From Limnospira sp050045915 (lineage in GTDB: Bacteria; Cyanobacteriota; Cyanobacteriia; Cyanobacteriales; Microcoleaceae): DNA of 64,000 nt. The translations under genes were made by a program, and so were the position numbers. The notes below the pieces were generated by a model, which did not search any database, had not been told where the DNA came from, and worked only from the letters and a program-made list of their open reading frames with translations. The DNA lies in assembly GCA_050045915.1 (NCBI GenBank), contig JBNGCR010000005.1, positions 1 through 64,000 of the forward strand, written 5' to 3'. Shown here piece by piece: positions 10,101 through 16,910 of the stretch (positions within the stretch are counted from its first letter, which is position 1; each line of letters begins with the position of its first letter).

Positions 10101-11285
10101 TCTTTTCACAAGCTGAGTGCCGAGTTCTGTGCCATCAGTGACCCACAAGTCCCGGGTATTGTTAACTGTGAAGAACAGCTTGTTCCCTAGCACTAGTGAG
10201 ACATCATAAATAGAATCAAACGAACTATCCCCTCCAGGCTCGATATCTTTCACAAGCTGAGTGCCGACTTCTGTACCATCAGTGACCCACAATTCCCGTC
10301 CAGTGCCGCCGCCGTCATAAGCATTGAAAAACAGCTTGTTTCCGACTACTGACAATGGTTCAGGCGACGACGATAACGATCCAGGGTTGATATCTTTCAA
10401 TAACTGAGTGCCGGCTTCTGTACCATCACTGACCCACAATTCCTCTCCAGTGCTGCCGTCATCAGCCTGGAAGAACAGCTTGTTTTCAGACGCGGCGAAA
10501 GAATTAGGTAACGAAGAACCCGAACCTGGGTTGATATCCTTGACCAGTTTGACCCCCAAGACTCCGGCGTAGGTGGCTTGAGTTTCTGCGTTCAAAGCCA
10601 GTTTGGGTTCAATGGGACCGAGGGTGTAATTGAGCTCCCAGGTGGCGTTCCCGGTTGGGGTTTGGGTTGCGGCGATATTGGCCCGGGTGAGGTTGTGCAG
10701 TTTCCGGATGAATTCTTCCCCGGCGTCTCCGGCGGCGACGTTACAGCCGTAGAGGAGGAGAGATCCCCCCTGGCCACCCTTGGGAAGGGGGGAAAAGAGT
10801 CGGCTCTGGCCCCCCAAATCCTCTGCCCCCAAACCCCCAACATTGGGGGCTTTAAGAAATGGGGGACTTTGAAGACTGGAGGCTGGGGGGGCTTTCTCCC
10901 CCCGGCCCCCTAAATCCCCCAATTCTGGGGGACTTTGAAGCTTGGAGGCTGGGGAGGCTTTCTCCCCCCAAACTTGGGGGGCTGGGGGGGCAAACCAGGT
11001 TTGCAGTTGGGGGGTGTAGCGGTTCAGGGTGTCGAGGCTGAGTTGAGTGTTTCCTATATATAGGCATCCCGGCGAACCGTGGGAAATAATGTGCAGGGTG
11101 GTGACGGGGCGTTCTGCTTGCTGTAGGATCTCGGTAATTTGGGTGATGCCGTCGCGATTCGGGTCGAGGACGATCGCACGAATACCCGGAATCACTCCCG
11201 CGGCGAGGGTTTCCCAATCGCTTACTTTCGGGTCGATAATAACGAGTTCGGAACACAGAGTTGGGTTGGGAGAATCAATTTTCAT
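4179..11285 (-). CDS. Giant DUF4347 / cadherin / Ig-like surface protein
   Basis: Probably a secreted or surface-bound adhesin-like protein. Order from the N-terminus: a DUF4347 domain (LHIISHGSPG, then LLLYGCNVAAGDAGEEF) broken by a repeat insertion; several ELWVTDGTEVGTQLVKDI blades of about 50 residues that may form a propeller; cadherin-type repeats (DADGDSLTYSITAGN); alternating putative-Ig modules (LPDWLTLTDNGDGTATLTGT, PTISGTPDTTVDEDSGYSF); more cadherin-like repeats; a region of beta-rich sequence; and six or more 53-residue repeats (FGLVALDVDDLSVNWENN). It ends at LGQKDG and a stop, just where the next repeat would start, and lacks the RTX tail found in the following frame. ATG at 11285 is preferred to a TTG at 11303. 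The divergent neighbour is a response regulator. Confidence 0.85.
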   Translation of the reverse strand: MKIDSPNPTLCSELVIIDPKVSDWETLAAGVIPGIRAIVLDPNRDGITQITEILQQAERPVTTLHIISHGSPGCLYIGNTQLSLDTLNRYTPQLQTWFAPPAPQVWGEKASPASKLQSPPELGDLGGRGEKAPPASSLQSPPFLKAPNVGGLGAEDLGGQSRLFSPLPKGGQGGSLLLYGCNVAAGDAGEEFIRKLHNLTRANIAATQTPTGNATWELNYTLGPIEPKLALNAETQATYAGVLGVKLVKDINPGSGSSLPNSFAASENKLFFQADDGSTGEELWVSDGTEAGTQLLKDINPGSLSSSPEPLSVVGNKLFFNAYDGGGTGRELWVTDGTEVGTQLVKDIEPGGDSSFDSIYDVSLVLGNKLFFTVNNTRDLWVTDGTELGTQLVKRAGLYEYGRDINDLTVLGDKLFFSAYNRSILIDELWVTDGTEAGTQLVKDITPGIYSSDFDSDLMAVLGNRLFFIVEDGDDNRELWVTDGTEVGTRLVIDVNPNQSVHLVDEKLFFSGHREDIDGNDYGFELWMYVNEAPTALSFDSNSVDENAATGTVVGNLTSTDPDSFDIHTYTLLNDAGGRFAVSGDQIVVADGTLIDRETIDSHSIRVQTTDPGGLSYERNFIINVNNINEAPEISDQSFEIAEDATDGTPVGTVTSSDVDGPTLTYSITAGNDDSIFAINGITGEITIVDSTQLDFETTDSYNLTVQVTDTEHQTDATVTVSITDANDAPEIGDQSLSVAEDAIDGTSVGTPTASDPDGDSLTYSITAGNGDGIFTIDESTGEITVADSTQLNFETAESYNLTVQIDDGEYQTSAAVTVNLTDVNETPEFTSTAPTSATQGITYTYNIVIDDPDAGDTLAITAPTLPDWLTLTDNGDGTATLTGTPDNDQVGDHTVELQVEDAGGEIQTQSVTVTVSNVNDAPTISGTPDTTVDEDSGYSFTPTAEDIDAGDTLNFSIQNKPGWATFDSATGKLGGTPTNEDVGTTENIVISVSDGTEAVTLDGFSLEVVNANDAPEFASTAPTSGTQGSAYTYNIVIDDPDAGDTLAITAPTLPDWLTLTDNGDGTATLTGTPDNDQVGDHTVEVQVEDEAGEIRTQNFTLRVKNTNDAPTLSGTPDTTVEEEATYSFVPTAEDLDGDTLSFSIQNKPSWATFNSTTGKLSGTPTNEDVGTTENIVISASDGTETTTLNAFSLEVVNINDAPEITSTAPTSIAQDATYTYNLLARDTDAGDTLTITAPTLPDWLTLTDNGDGTATLSGTPDNDQVGDHTVELQVEDEAGEIQTQSFTLAVSNVNDAPTISGTPDTSVDEDSSYSFTPTAEDLDGDTLSFSIQNKPSWATFNSATGKLSGTPRNKDVGKTENIVISVTDGTKTVALDAFGLEVINTNDVPQIGDQKFSIAEDAPRGITVGTVVASDADGDSLIYSITKGNEDGVFAIDENTGEITVFDDSKLDFEAVPSYRLTIEVSDQETGESATVTVGITNVNEAPETINLSSLSIAENSLGNTIVGTLSTADPDASDLHTYTLIDDADGRFKLSGNILAVNQGDKLDYETDTSHTITVKTTDKRGLSYEQELAIAVEDGIINSESELEKYLGDRRISGLPKGAIDSMFDLFEIGEENPESTPTAAIEFEKVSTVGGDKQQQISLTSLNDYPISLTPLLDVLSQVPSYSFSAVTSLLDDLGVSIALTEPTLTISNLDTVAVYEISTEVEIPDGEENFLGFIKDLLRVDELVLKAGINSDNYHPYVGASLDIDDITLFEIDDFSLEISGADLVMETDLKGEPSVGITPKLKLTNYDPIQSDEPPLELQGLFTFEPESITAGFMLAPEETWKNPFGLPDTEIRNVAFELGVTYAGTGFDNFNLIGDVKFGNFDIASAFAIDVNDPNKNGIVLTVNQPVNLLDLWMGPIASYVLDTIHEPIKPIQSTLEFLRQIVDINIESIDTDNDGDLDPLIKVLPEPKSIAGTTMQTGLSVNGKLTAWGAEATLKIEGNPYNPGNLFQGELLVDPIDLGFVEILGADDPNLSLNIGINLDEQYLRGDARLKMFGQTVAKADVEVTLSGFTIKDFDVDLGLVGFDVDDLSINWSDKTAKGRGEVTVLGQSIGLLDFATDSDSITINDFDVDLGLVALDVDDFSVNWKNQTARGKGEVEVLGQSIGRLDFVADSDSLTIKDFYRDFGLVALDVDDLSVNWENNTAGGKGEVEVLGYSVGRLDFVADSDSITFKNFDVDFGLVALDVDDLSVNWEKNTAAGSGELEILGQTIADADFSMTSSSLTINDFDVDFGLVALDVDDLSVNWENNTAAGSGELEILGQTIADADFSMTSSSLTINDFDVDFGLVALDVDDLSVNWENNTAAGSGELEILGQKDG
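4191..4667 (-). repeat. 159-bp in-frame tandem repeats
   Basis: Nearly identical blocks beginning TTGACCCAAG start at 4191, 4350 and 4509, a period of 159 bp (53 codons). More diverged copies continue to about 5100. The end of the upstream reading frame falls exactly at the edge of the first copy, so unequal recombination or read collapse could explain the frame break. Confidence 0.85.
10764..10991 (-). repeat. Dispersed repeat inserted in frame inside DUF4347
   Basis: About 76 codons rich in Pro, Gly and Ser separate the two halves of the DUF4347 domain. The DNA is a 66-bp unit (copies of GGGGGACTTTGAAG at 10861 and 10927) with CCCCCAA..TTGGGGG hairpins. The same sequence, CCCCCAATTCTGGGGG followed by CTTTGAAG, is found outside genes at 14732-14760. 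The insert has no stop in the sense frame. Confidence 0.8.
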
Positions 11286-11303
11286 GGCTTTTTTAGGGGG
11301 CAA

Positions 11304-12025
11304 AGGACATCAGACTCGGCGAGATGTCTCCGGAATGCGATCGCACTTAAAACCAGCCATAGTACCTGACCAAAGGTCGATAAAAAATCAATTAAAAGGG
11401 GATAGATGCAGCGGATTTAAACTCCATTTCAATCGAACGGAGGACCCTTTTGGCTGGACGTGCGGTCAATCTGGGACAACCGCGATCGCTTCAGAATTTA
11501 CTAACAATTTCACTATAAACGACTCGACCCCCAAAATTTGTCAGGTTTTGTCATGTCTTTTTTCAAATTTTGTCAGGTCTTTTTTCCACTCAGATAAAAC
11601 TCTTTATTATAACTGATTGCACGGGGTAAAGTCTTCGTGGGAATTACTGAACTTTTGGATGCCGAGGGGGGTCTGATGTCTCAAATCTCCGTGAAAATAC
11701 GGAATTTGACCTCGAACACCCGTATTAAGAACAGTTAAGCATCCCCGGCTTTGTCGGCCCCCATCCTGGGAGCGCAAGCCCAAGCCCGATGTCCCGGGGT
11801 TGGGTCGAATGGGAGGAGGATTTCTCGGCTTGAGTCCCCATCGAATCCATTTTCGACTCGAATCCGTCAAACGTCGGTAATTCAGATTCGGTTTTTCATG
11901 GTCGGAGAGGTAATTCTTGTCAGGTTCGAGTCAATTTTTATTGAGTCAAAGTTAATTTTTGTCACGGCACGGCTCGAACCCATTCTCGGGTGTGGTATCT
12001 TTAATCTTAACCGGGTGCGACAAAG
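11304..12025. other. Divergent intergenic region of about 720 bp
   Basis: No gene is supported here; short frames lack family resemblance and ribosome sites. Apart from the TTTGTCAKGT repeats, it holds an AT-rich TTTATTATAAC stretch near 11602 that could be a -10 region and a few GCGATCGC sites. Confidence 0.6.
11537..11578. promoter_or_regulatory. Three direct repeats TTTGTCAKGT before the giant gene
   Basis: TTTGTCAGGT at 11537, TTTGTCATGT at 11547 and TTTGTCAGGT at 11569 are spaced 10 and 22 bp apart, which places them on one helical face. They lie in the 740-bp region between the giant surface gene and the divergent regulator gene. Looser matches (CTTGTCAGGT near 11917, TTTGTCACGG near 11955) are closer to the regulator. 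This is the layout of a response-regulator or similar dimer binding array, but the binding protein is unknown. Confidence 0.4.
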
Positions 12026-13183
12026 GTGTTGTTACTCTCTATCAGTGCAGTGAAACAAGAAAACAGTCGATACTCTTTTCCCGATGCCCTCGAATGCATC
12101 CAGAAAAAAGTTTATTTGAACCAAAAAATCAAGTTAAACCTCCAACAACAAAGGATATTAGAAGCCGTATGGAATAACTTTTCCTACGACGATATCGCCA
12201 ATTCCTTACACCTGAGTCCGGGACATACGAGAAATCTATCGTCCTCCCTGTGGAAGCTTTTGTCAGAAGTATTTGATTATAAAATTACAAAAACCCATTT
12301 TCGGGAACTGATGCTGTATTTCCTGGAATATGGAAATTTCACGGCGACAGAGATTGCCGATGATGAGGAAGATGATCCAACGTGCCGGGGGACAATTTTA
12401 ATCATAGACGATCGCATCGACAATTTAAAAACCCTGTCCCGACTTTTAAAAAAAAATGGCTATCAAGTTCGCAGCGCCACCAGCGGAGAGGATGCCCTAT
12501 TGTACCTGGAACGAAATATACCCGATCTGATTTTGTTAGATATTTTGATGCCGAATATGAACGGATATGAAGTCTGTGAAAAAATCAAGAAAAATCCCGT
12601 CACTAAGGGGATTTCGATTATTTTCATCAGCGCGATTCAAGAAGAAATTGACAAGGTAAAAGCGTTCAGATTAGGGGGCAGCGACTACGTTTCCAAACCG
12701 TTCCAATCCCACGAAGTTTTGGCGCGAGTCTCCTACCAGGTCAAACTCAAAAAGCAGCAGGAAGCCTGGGAACAGGAAATCCAAGACCATCAGCAGACGA
12801 TCGAAATGCTGTATCAGTCCCGACTGATCTTGTCGAGTGTCCTCCATCAGACTCGCTACGGAATCGCGGCGTTTGAGGCGGTGCGGAACTCCGTCGATGG
12901 GGAAATTGTCGATTTTCGGTGTTTGCTGGCTAACCCGGCGTTTCGGCGATGCTTTGAGATGGGCAAAAACCAGCCCATCTACGATGAAGAATGCAGCCAT
13001 TGGTTTGCCCGACTCGATGTCGATGTGATTCAACCTTTCATTGAAGTCGTGAAAACCGGCAAGCCCTTTCAGAAGAAGGTGGAATTTCAGGAAAAATCCT
13101 ATCAAATGACGGTACAAAAGTTGGGGGACGGCATGAATTTGACGCTGCAACCGTTGCAGCAGTTGGCGGCGGCGAAGAAATAG
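12026..13183 (+). CDS. Response regulator: VMAP-type HTH, receiver and PAS-like domain
   Basis: Residues about 17-100 (DALECIQKKVYL, LQQQRILEAVWNNFSYDDIA, then LWKLLSEVFDYKITKTHF) match the winged/HTH domain that starts many cyanobacterial vWA-MoxR-associated (VMAP) and NACHT/WD40 proteins. Residues 122-240 are a complete receiver: acidic pocket D128/D129, phosphoacceptor D172 in LLDILMP, S202, and K224 in SKPF. A coiled coil (240-270) leads to a PAS-like sensor region ending near 375. No kinase or output enzyme follows, so the N-terminal HTH may be the output by DNA or protein contact. GTG at 12026 or 12050 may be the start; neither has a strong ribosome site. Gene order gives no cognate kinase. 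The VMAP assignment is from remembered motif pattern and needs a profile search. Confidence 0.75.
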   Translation: MLLLSISAVKQENSRYSFPDALECIQKKVYLNQKIKLNLQQQRILEAVWNNFSYDDIANSLHLSPGHTRNLSSSLWKLLSEVFDYKITKTHFRELMLYFLEYGNFTATEIADDEEDDPTCRGTILIIDDRIDNLKTLSRLLKKNGYQVRSATSGEDALLYLERNIPDLILLDILMPNMNGYEVCEKIKKNPVTKGISIIFISAIQEEIDKVKAFRLGGSDYVSKPFQSHEVLARVSYQVKLKKQQEAWEQEIQDHQQTIEMLYQSRLILSSVLHQTRYGIAAFEAVRNSVDGEIVDFRCLLANPAFRRCFEMGKNQPIYDEECSHWFARLDVDVIQPFIEVVKTGKPFQKKVEFQEKSYQMTVQKLGDGMNLTLQPLQQLAAAKK

Positions 13184-13232
13184 GATGTAGGGTGTGGAGG
13201 CGGTTCACGAACCGCCCCTAAAGGAGAAGTAA

Positions 13233-13814
13233 CTATCCGGCAATTTTCAACAATTCGACATCGAAAATCAGGGTGGCGTTGGGGGGAATCACGCCGCCGG
13301 CGCCGCGGGCGCCGTAGCCCAAATCCGGGGGGATGATGAGTTTCCGGCGTCCGCCGACTTGCATGGAGGCGACGCCCTCATCCCAGCCTTTGATGACTTG
13401 GCCGACCCCGATTTTAAAGGAAAACGGCCGGTTGCGATCGCGGGAACTGTCAAATTTCGTCCCGTCCTCGAGGGTTCCAGTGTAGTGGACTACAACCGTC
13501 TGACCCCGTTGGGGACTCGCACCGTCTCCGGCTTCAATTTCGACGTACTGGAGGCCGGAATCGGTCGTCATCACGTTTTCTTCTGTATTAGCCATATTTT
13601 GAGCGATCGTTACGTTTTCGGAAGGAACCACACCTCGGGAAAGTAGGGGATTGCGGTCAACTTTCCGCTCCTGAACGGGGGTCGAGGTTTCAGTTTTCAC
13701 CTGCGACCCGGCATTCGAGGCGTTCGCTTCCTCTCCAGAATAGGTGATCTGAGCAATAATGAGAACGATCGAACAGACCGCGATCACCCCAAAACTGATC
13801 AAAATTTCTCGCAC
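13233..13814 (-). CDS. FKBP-type peptidyl-prolyl cis-trans isomerase, membrane-anchored
   Basis: Speeds prolyl cis-trans isomerisation during folding. The C-terminal 110 residues carry the FKBP signature VVVHYTGTLEDGTKFDSSRD, FSFKIGVGQVIKGWDEGV, MQVGGRRKLIIPPDLGYG and ATLIFDVELL, with the usual pocket residues. The N-terminus (REILISFGVIAVCSIVLII) is a signal anchor, so the catalytic domain should face the periplasm or thylakoid lumen. An upstream in-frame ATG at 13859 would give a longer protein, but AGGAGG at 13823-13828 is 8 nt before the GTG at 13814, and that GTG places the hydrophobic segment at the N-terminus, so GTG is chosen. It is followed on the same strand by nothing closer than 50 bp; the phasin-like gene lies just upstream. 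Confidence 0.93.
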   Translation of the reverse strand: MREILISFGVIAVCSIVLIIAQITYSGEEANASNAGSQVKTETSTPVQERKVDRNPLLSRGVVPSENVTIAQNMANTEENVMTTDSGLQYVEIEAGDGASPQRGQTVVVHYTGTLEDGTKFDSSRDRNRPFSFKIGVGQVIKGWDEGVASMQVGGRRKLIIPPDLGYGARGAGGVIPPNATLIFDVELLKIAG

Positions 13815-13822
13815 CTTCAAGT

Positions 13823-13828
13823 CCTCCT
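13823..13828 (-). promoter_or_regulatory. Shine-Dalgarno AGGAGG fixing the FKBP start
   Basis: A full AGGAGG on the minus strand, 8 nt before the GTG codon at 13814. It decides between that GTG and the longer ATG start at 13859. Confidence 0.8.
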
Positions 13829-13898
13829 GAGTCCGGAATATCGCTTTTCTCATCTTCATTGAGAAAAACCCATTGTCTAGTTTGACAGGTCGGTGTCC

Positions 13899-14222
13899 CT
13901 AACGCCAGTTGCGATTTTCAAAATCTCGAATCTGGCGTTCTAACCGATCCAGGCGTCCCCGCAACTCGTCGAGCTCCGCCTGCCGAGGCACTCCCATATC
14001 CTGCATCATGTTCCGCACCTGGCGCTGCATCAAATCTTCGAGGCTTTGCTGGTCCATTTTGAGGCGCTGCATCATTTCGTCGATAAAGCGCTTGCCATCT
14101 TCGGGATTCAGGGTTCCTTCCCGAACCCACTGGTCCGTCACTTCCTGCAATTTCTCGGCCACCAGGGAGGTGGTGCCGACACCGATCATCAGAAGTTGTT
14201 TGAGTAAATTTTGGTCATCCAT
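13899..14222 (-). CDS. Phasin-like small coiled-coil protein
   Basis: 107 residues, almost wholly helical: LLMIGVGTTSLVAEKLQEVTDQ, a middle segment with Glu/Lys/Met, and a C-terminal heptad region (ELDELRGRLDRLERQIRDF). This composition and order match the PhaF/phasin-like family widely annotated in cyanobacteria, where the proteins coat polyhydroxyalkanoate granules in some cases and have no tested role in others. No pha genes are nearby, so the granule role is uncertain. It may be co-transcribed with the FKBP gene, 85 bp downstream. Confidence 0.7.
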   Translation of the reverse strand: MDDQNLLKQLLMIGVGTTSLVAEKLQEVTDQWVREGTLNPEDGKRFIDEMMQRLKMDQQSLEDLMQRQVRNMMQDMGVPRQAELDELRGRLDRLERQIRDFENRNWR

Positions 14223-14330
14223 AGGTTTTTGAGTATTTGGCTAAACTTGAAATCGAAGCCCGGTGGCACTACCATTTTCGCGCCGATCGGGTTCAACTTG
14301 AACTTAACATCCGGATTCAATTCTCGCGCT

Positions 14331-14687
14331 ATGTCAGAATGTCCCCGCTGTCATCAATCTGTCGATTCCCGGGCGATCGCTTGTCCCCACTGTAAGTATG
14401 AGCTCAAAGCGTTCGGCCATCCCGGTATCCCGTTACACCGCGCTGCGGGAGAAGAGTTTCTCTGTTCCACCTGTCTGTATCACGAAGATGACACGTGCAA
14501 TTATCCGAAGCGCCCCCACGCCCGGGAATGTACCCTCTACCACGATCGCGCTGAACCTATTCTCCCTCCCCCGCTGCCAGCCATCCAGGAGGGATTTCCG
14601 CACTCCCTGGGGCGCTGGATGCGGCGAAACCGGGCGGGGTTGGCTTTGGTGATTCTAATTCTTGTCAGCGTTTGGTTGGCGCTTTGA
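14331..14687 (+). CDS. Zinc-ribbon membrane protein
   Basis: About 118 residues. The N-terminus holds a zinc ribbon (CPRCHQSV, then CPHCKYEL), a second cysteine set follows (CSTCLYHEDDTCNYPKR, then ECTLYHD), and the C-terminus ends in one membrane helix (AGLALVILILVSVWLAL). The start at 14331 places the first cysteine pair at residue 4; the longer frame starting at 14211 overlaps the divergent gene and adds unrelated residues. The function is unknown; tail-anchored zinc-ribbon proteins of this kind are common in cyanobacteria. Confidence 0.75.
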   Translation: MSECPRCHQSVDSRAIACPHCKYELKAFGHPGIPLHRAAGEEFLCSTCLYHEDDTCNYPKRPHARECTLYHDRAEPILPPPLPAIQEGFPHSLGRWMRRNRAGLALVILILVSVWLAL

Positions 14688-14731
14688 CGGGGGTCGGGAG
14701 CGAGAAGTCAGAAATTGCAAAGGCTCCCGAC

Positions 14732-14760
14732 ACCCCCAATTCTGGGGGCTTTGAAGATTG
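14732..14760. repeat. Solo copy of the GGGGGACTTTGAAG hairpin repeat
   Basis: CCCCCAATTCTGGGGG followed by CTTTGAAGATTG, matching the unit inserted in the DUF4347 gene at 10764-10991. It shows that the unit is dispersed and not part of the protein family. Confidence 0.6.
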
Positions 14761-14847
14761 ATCTGCGATCAATAATGTTTGGAAAGCGATCGCGGAAATC
14801 GTGGTAGCAACCTGATCGGGTTGCCCGTAGTCGCACCGTCAAACTCT

Positions 14848-15090
14848 TAATCATTAATCATTAATCATTAATCATTTATCATTAATATAGCAGTGCGCGA
14901 TCGGATAGTTACAAAACCTATAAAAGGGAGTCGGGAGTCGGGAGTCGGGAGATTGATCATTCCCGGCGTGTAACCACGCCAGCGCTCGTTGCTATCATAT
15001 CAAATCCGGTTGAATGCTCGGAACAAAACAGGTTGGATATCCAAACCGCTTGGGAATCAATTCCCAAGGGCGCAAGCCAGGGGTCCCTAC
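14848..15090 (+). repeat. Heptamer array and composite TATAGC element, copy B
   Basis: From 14848 there are about five AATCATT-type heptamers, then the TATAGC element at 14886-14997 (GTGCGCGATCG near the left end, GGGAGTC heptamers in the middle, GTAACCACGCC...GCTAT at the right), followed by ATCAAATCCGGTTGAAT and an inverted repeat CTTGGGAATCAATTCCCAAG at 15048-15067, then GGGCGCAAGCC. Copy C at 59012-59211 has the same series reversed. This accounts for the whole 14688-15156 gene gap. Confidence 0.65.
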
Positions 15091-15156
15091 CCGATCAAAT
15101 CATATTCAGATGATTGGGAAGGTTTTGCGGTCAAAAAACCAGATCTGATATGATGA

Positions 15157-16332
15157 TTAATTAATGATTAATTGTTGACGAATCTCCCGCCACAGGTCGC
15201 GATACTGTTTCAGAGTCGATTCCGGCAGGGGAAGCAGAAATTCGCTGCGATCCAAAATTTCCGCGTCGGGGAGCAGTTGGGGATCGTTTCGCAAATCGGG
15301 GGGCAAATCCGCCCGATCCATCCCCCAGACGATGGGAGAGGTGGCGCCGGTGAGTAGGGACATCTGAGTGGCGATGTTGGGTTGCCAGCAGAAATCGATC
15401 CACTCTCGGCCTACACTGTCGTCGGTGGAAGGGGCCGCTTTCGGCTGCACCCACAAATCAGACCAAAGGGCCGTTCCGGACTCGGGGATGGCGATGCCCA
15501 GGTCGTTTTGTCGCCGAACCGGGGCGGAGATGTCGGTGGACCAGCCCAGGGCCAGCCAGGTGTCCCCCAAAATGAGGGGTTTTAGGTAAGTGTCGGAGTC
15601 GTAGAGGCGGACGTTTTGCTGAAGTTTGAGGAGTTCTTCTTTTAAATTGGGGACGGTACTGAGGTCTTCGGTGTTGTAGGAATATCCCAATTTTTTCAAG
15701 GTCAGGCCAATGATCTCCCGGGGTTGGTTCAACAGGGAGATGCGATCGCGTAATTCTTCCCGCCACAGGTCGCCCCAGTCCGTCGGAACCCACCCCAGTT
15801 CCTCGAAGCGATCGCGGCGGTAGGCGATGGCGGTAGTCCCCCAGCGGTAGGGGGCGGCCCAAATCTGGCTGTCCTCCCCCGCGGCCAATTCTCCCTGACG
15901 GTTTCGCCGGACTAAATTTTGCCACTTTTGGGGGAGGCGGTCCCACTGTTGTAACTCGTCCGGATTCAGGGGTCGGATCAATTCCTGTTGAATGGCTCGG
16001 GTGAGCCAAAAATCGCCGATCATGACCAGACCGGCGGGGTCAGTGGCGGTCTGTCGCCGGGGGATCAAATTCAGCGGAAACTGTCGCGGCTCCCCGGGTC
16101 CGGCGGAATGGTCGCCACCTTGCAGTTGCCCATAGAGGGCCTGCAGGCTGGTTTTGGGAACGAAACGGAGAGCCGATTGGCCTTCGAGTTGCCGACGAAA
16201 TCGATTCACCATGAGTATGGGGACGGTATCTTTCAGCAATTCGATCCGGAAGGCGGGGGTGGCAGTGCACCCCGTCACCACTCCTTCGAGTGCCAACAGA
16301 CTTGTCCCCAACAAAAAAGATCGTCGCTTCAC
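15157..16332 (-). CDS. Extracellular solute-binding lipoprotein
   Basis: 391 residues with a lipoprotein signal that also carries a twin-arginine-like start (KRRSFLLG, lipobox VTGC). The body resembles type 2 periplasmic binding proteins of the polyamine/iron ABC class: WAAPYRWGTTAIAYRRD, RISLLNQPREIIGLTLKKLGYS, WLALGWSTD and a C-terminal PLPESTLKQYRDLW. The substrate cannot be told, and no permease or ATPase genes adjoin. The GTG start at 16332 overlaps the stop of the lyase gene by 4 bp (GTGA), which indicates translational coupling. Binding proteins of this type without transport partners are often seen in cyanobacteria. Confidence 0.8.
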   Translation of the reverse strand: MKRRSFLLGTSLLALEGVVTGCTATPAFRIELLKDTVPILMVNRFRRQLEGQSALRFVPKTSLQALYGQLQGGDHSAGPGEPRQFPLNLIPRRQTATDPAGLVMIGDFWLTRAIQQELIRPLNPDELQQWDRLPQKWQNLVRRNRQGELAAGEDSQIWAAPYRWGTTAIAYRRDRFEELGWVPTDWGDLWREELRDRISLLNQPREIIGLTLKKLGYSYNTEDLSTVPNLKEELLKLQQNVRLYDSDTYLKPLILGDTWLALGWSTDISAPVRRQNDLGIAIPESGTALWSDLWVQPKAAPSTDDSVGREWIDFCWQPNIATQMSLLTGATSPIVWGMDRADLPPDLRNDPQLLPDAEILDRSEFLLPLPESTLKQYRDLWREIRQQLIIN

Positions 16333-16868
16333 GAAATGCGCTTTTCCAAGTATTGTCCGATCATGACTTGCTCCCCAGCCCGAGAGATTATGGTCTGGCG
16401 AGTCCGGTATTTGTCGCCGATCTGCTTGATCTCTTCTTCAAATACAGACCCATTGTACTCGGTTCGCAGACACAATGTATTGGGGTCGGGCATATGGTAG
16501 GCTGCCGTGATGGGTTTGGGGGTGGCGAACCCGCGATCGCGATATAAGGTGCTTCCCGACACGCCGAAGAGGGTCGAGCCCTTCGATTGCTTCCGTCCCG
16601 AAATGCGATCGGTGCTTTCCCAGGTGACATGGGAACCGCAGTCCAACGCCATTTCGTCCGCCAAGCCGTGCAGTCCGGCCAGCCGGATCAGTTCTTCGCT
16701 TCCGGGTTCGAGAAACCGGACGGTGATGAAGCTGATAATTTCTTGGGTGGTGCCTTCCGGCAGGGTGTAGTAACGCCGTTCCGACTGCCAGTCGCCGTCT
16801 GATCGTCGCAGGTAGGTGGCGATCGCAGATGCCACGTCGATCTGATTTTGCCGTCTCGGTAATGTCAT
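16329..16868 (-). CDS. CpcS/CpeS-family phycobiliprotein lyase
   Basis: About 179 residues. Family members attach phycocyanobilin or phycoerythrobilin to cysteines of phycobiliproteins. The conserved series is present: GDWQSERRYYTL, TQEIISFITVRFLEPGSEEL, WESTDRISGRKQSKGSTLFG, GSTLYRDRGFATPKPITAAY, CLRTEYNGSVFEEEI and YRTRQTIISRAGEQVMIGQYLEKRI. This agrees best with the CpcS group of ten-stranded barrel lyases; which subtype and target cysteine cannot be told here. The gene starts an operon with the solute-binding lipoprotein (4-bp overlap). The insertion sequence ends only about 36 bp upstream of the start codon, so the native promoter may have been displaced. Confidence 0.9.
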   Translation of the reverse strand: MTLPRRQNQIDVASAIATYLRRSDGDWQSERRYYTLPEGTTQEIISFITVRFLEPGSEELIRLAGLHGLADEMALDCGSHVTWESTDRISGRKQSKGSTLFGVSGSTLYRDRGFATPKPITAAYHMPDPNTLCLRTEYNGSVFEEEIKQIGDKYRTRQTIISRAGEQVMIGQYLEKRIS

Positions 16869-16910
16869 TTAGGATATCCTCGTCGAAATAGTCGTTGACT
16901 ACTCCCCGCG

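Noticed and set aside
14848..14882. CRISPR-like short direct repeats
   Set aside because: Units are only 7 bp with no spacers. These are heptamer tandem repeats.
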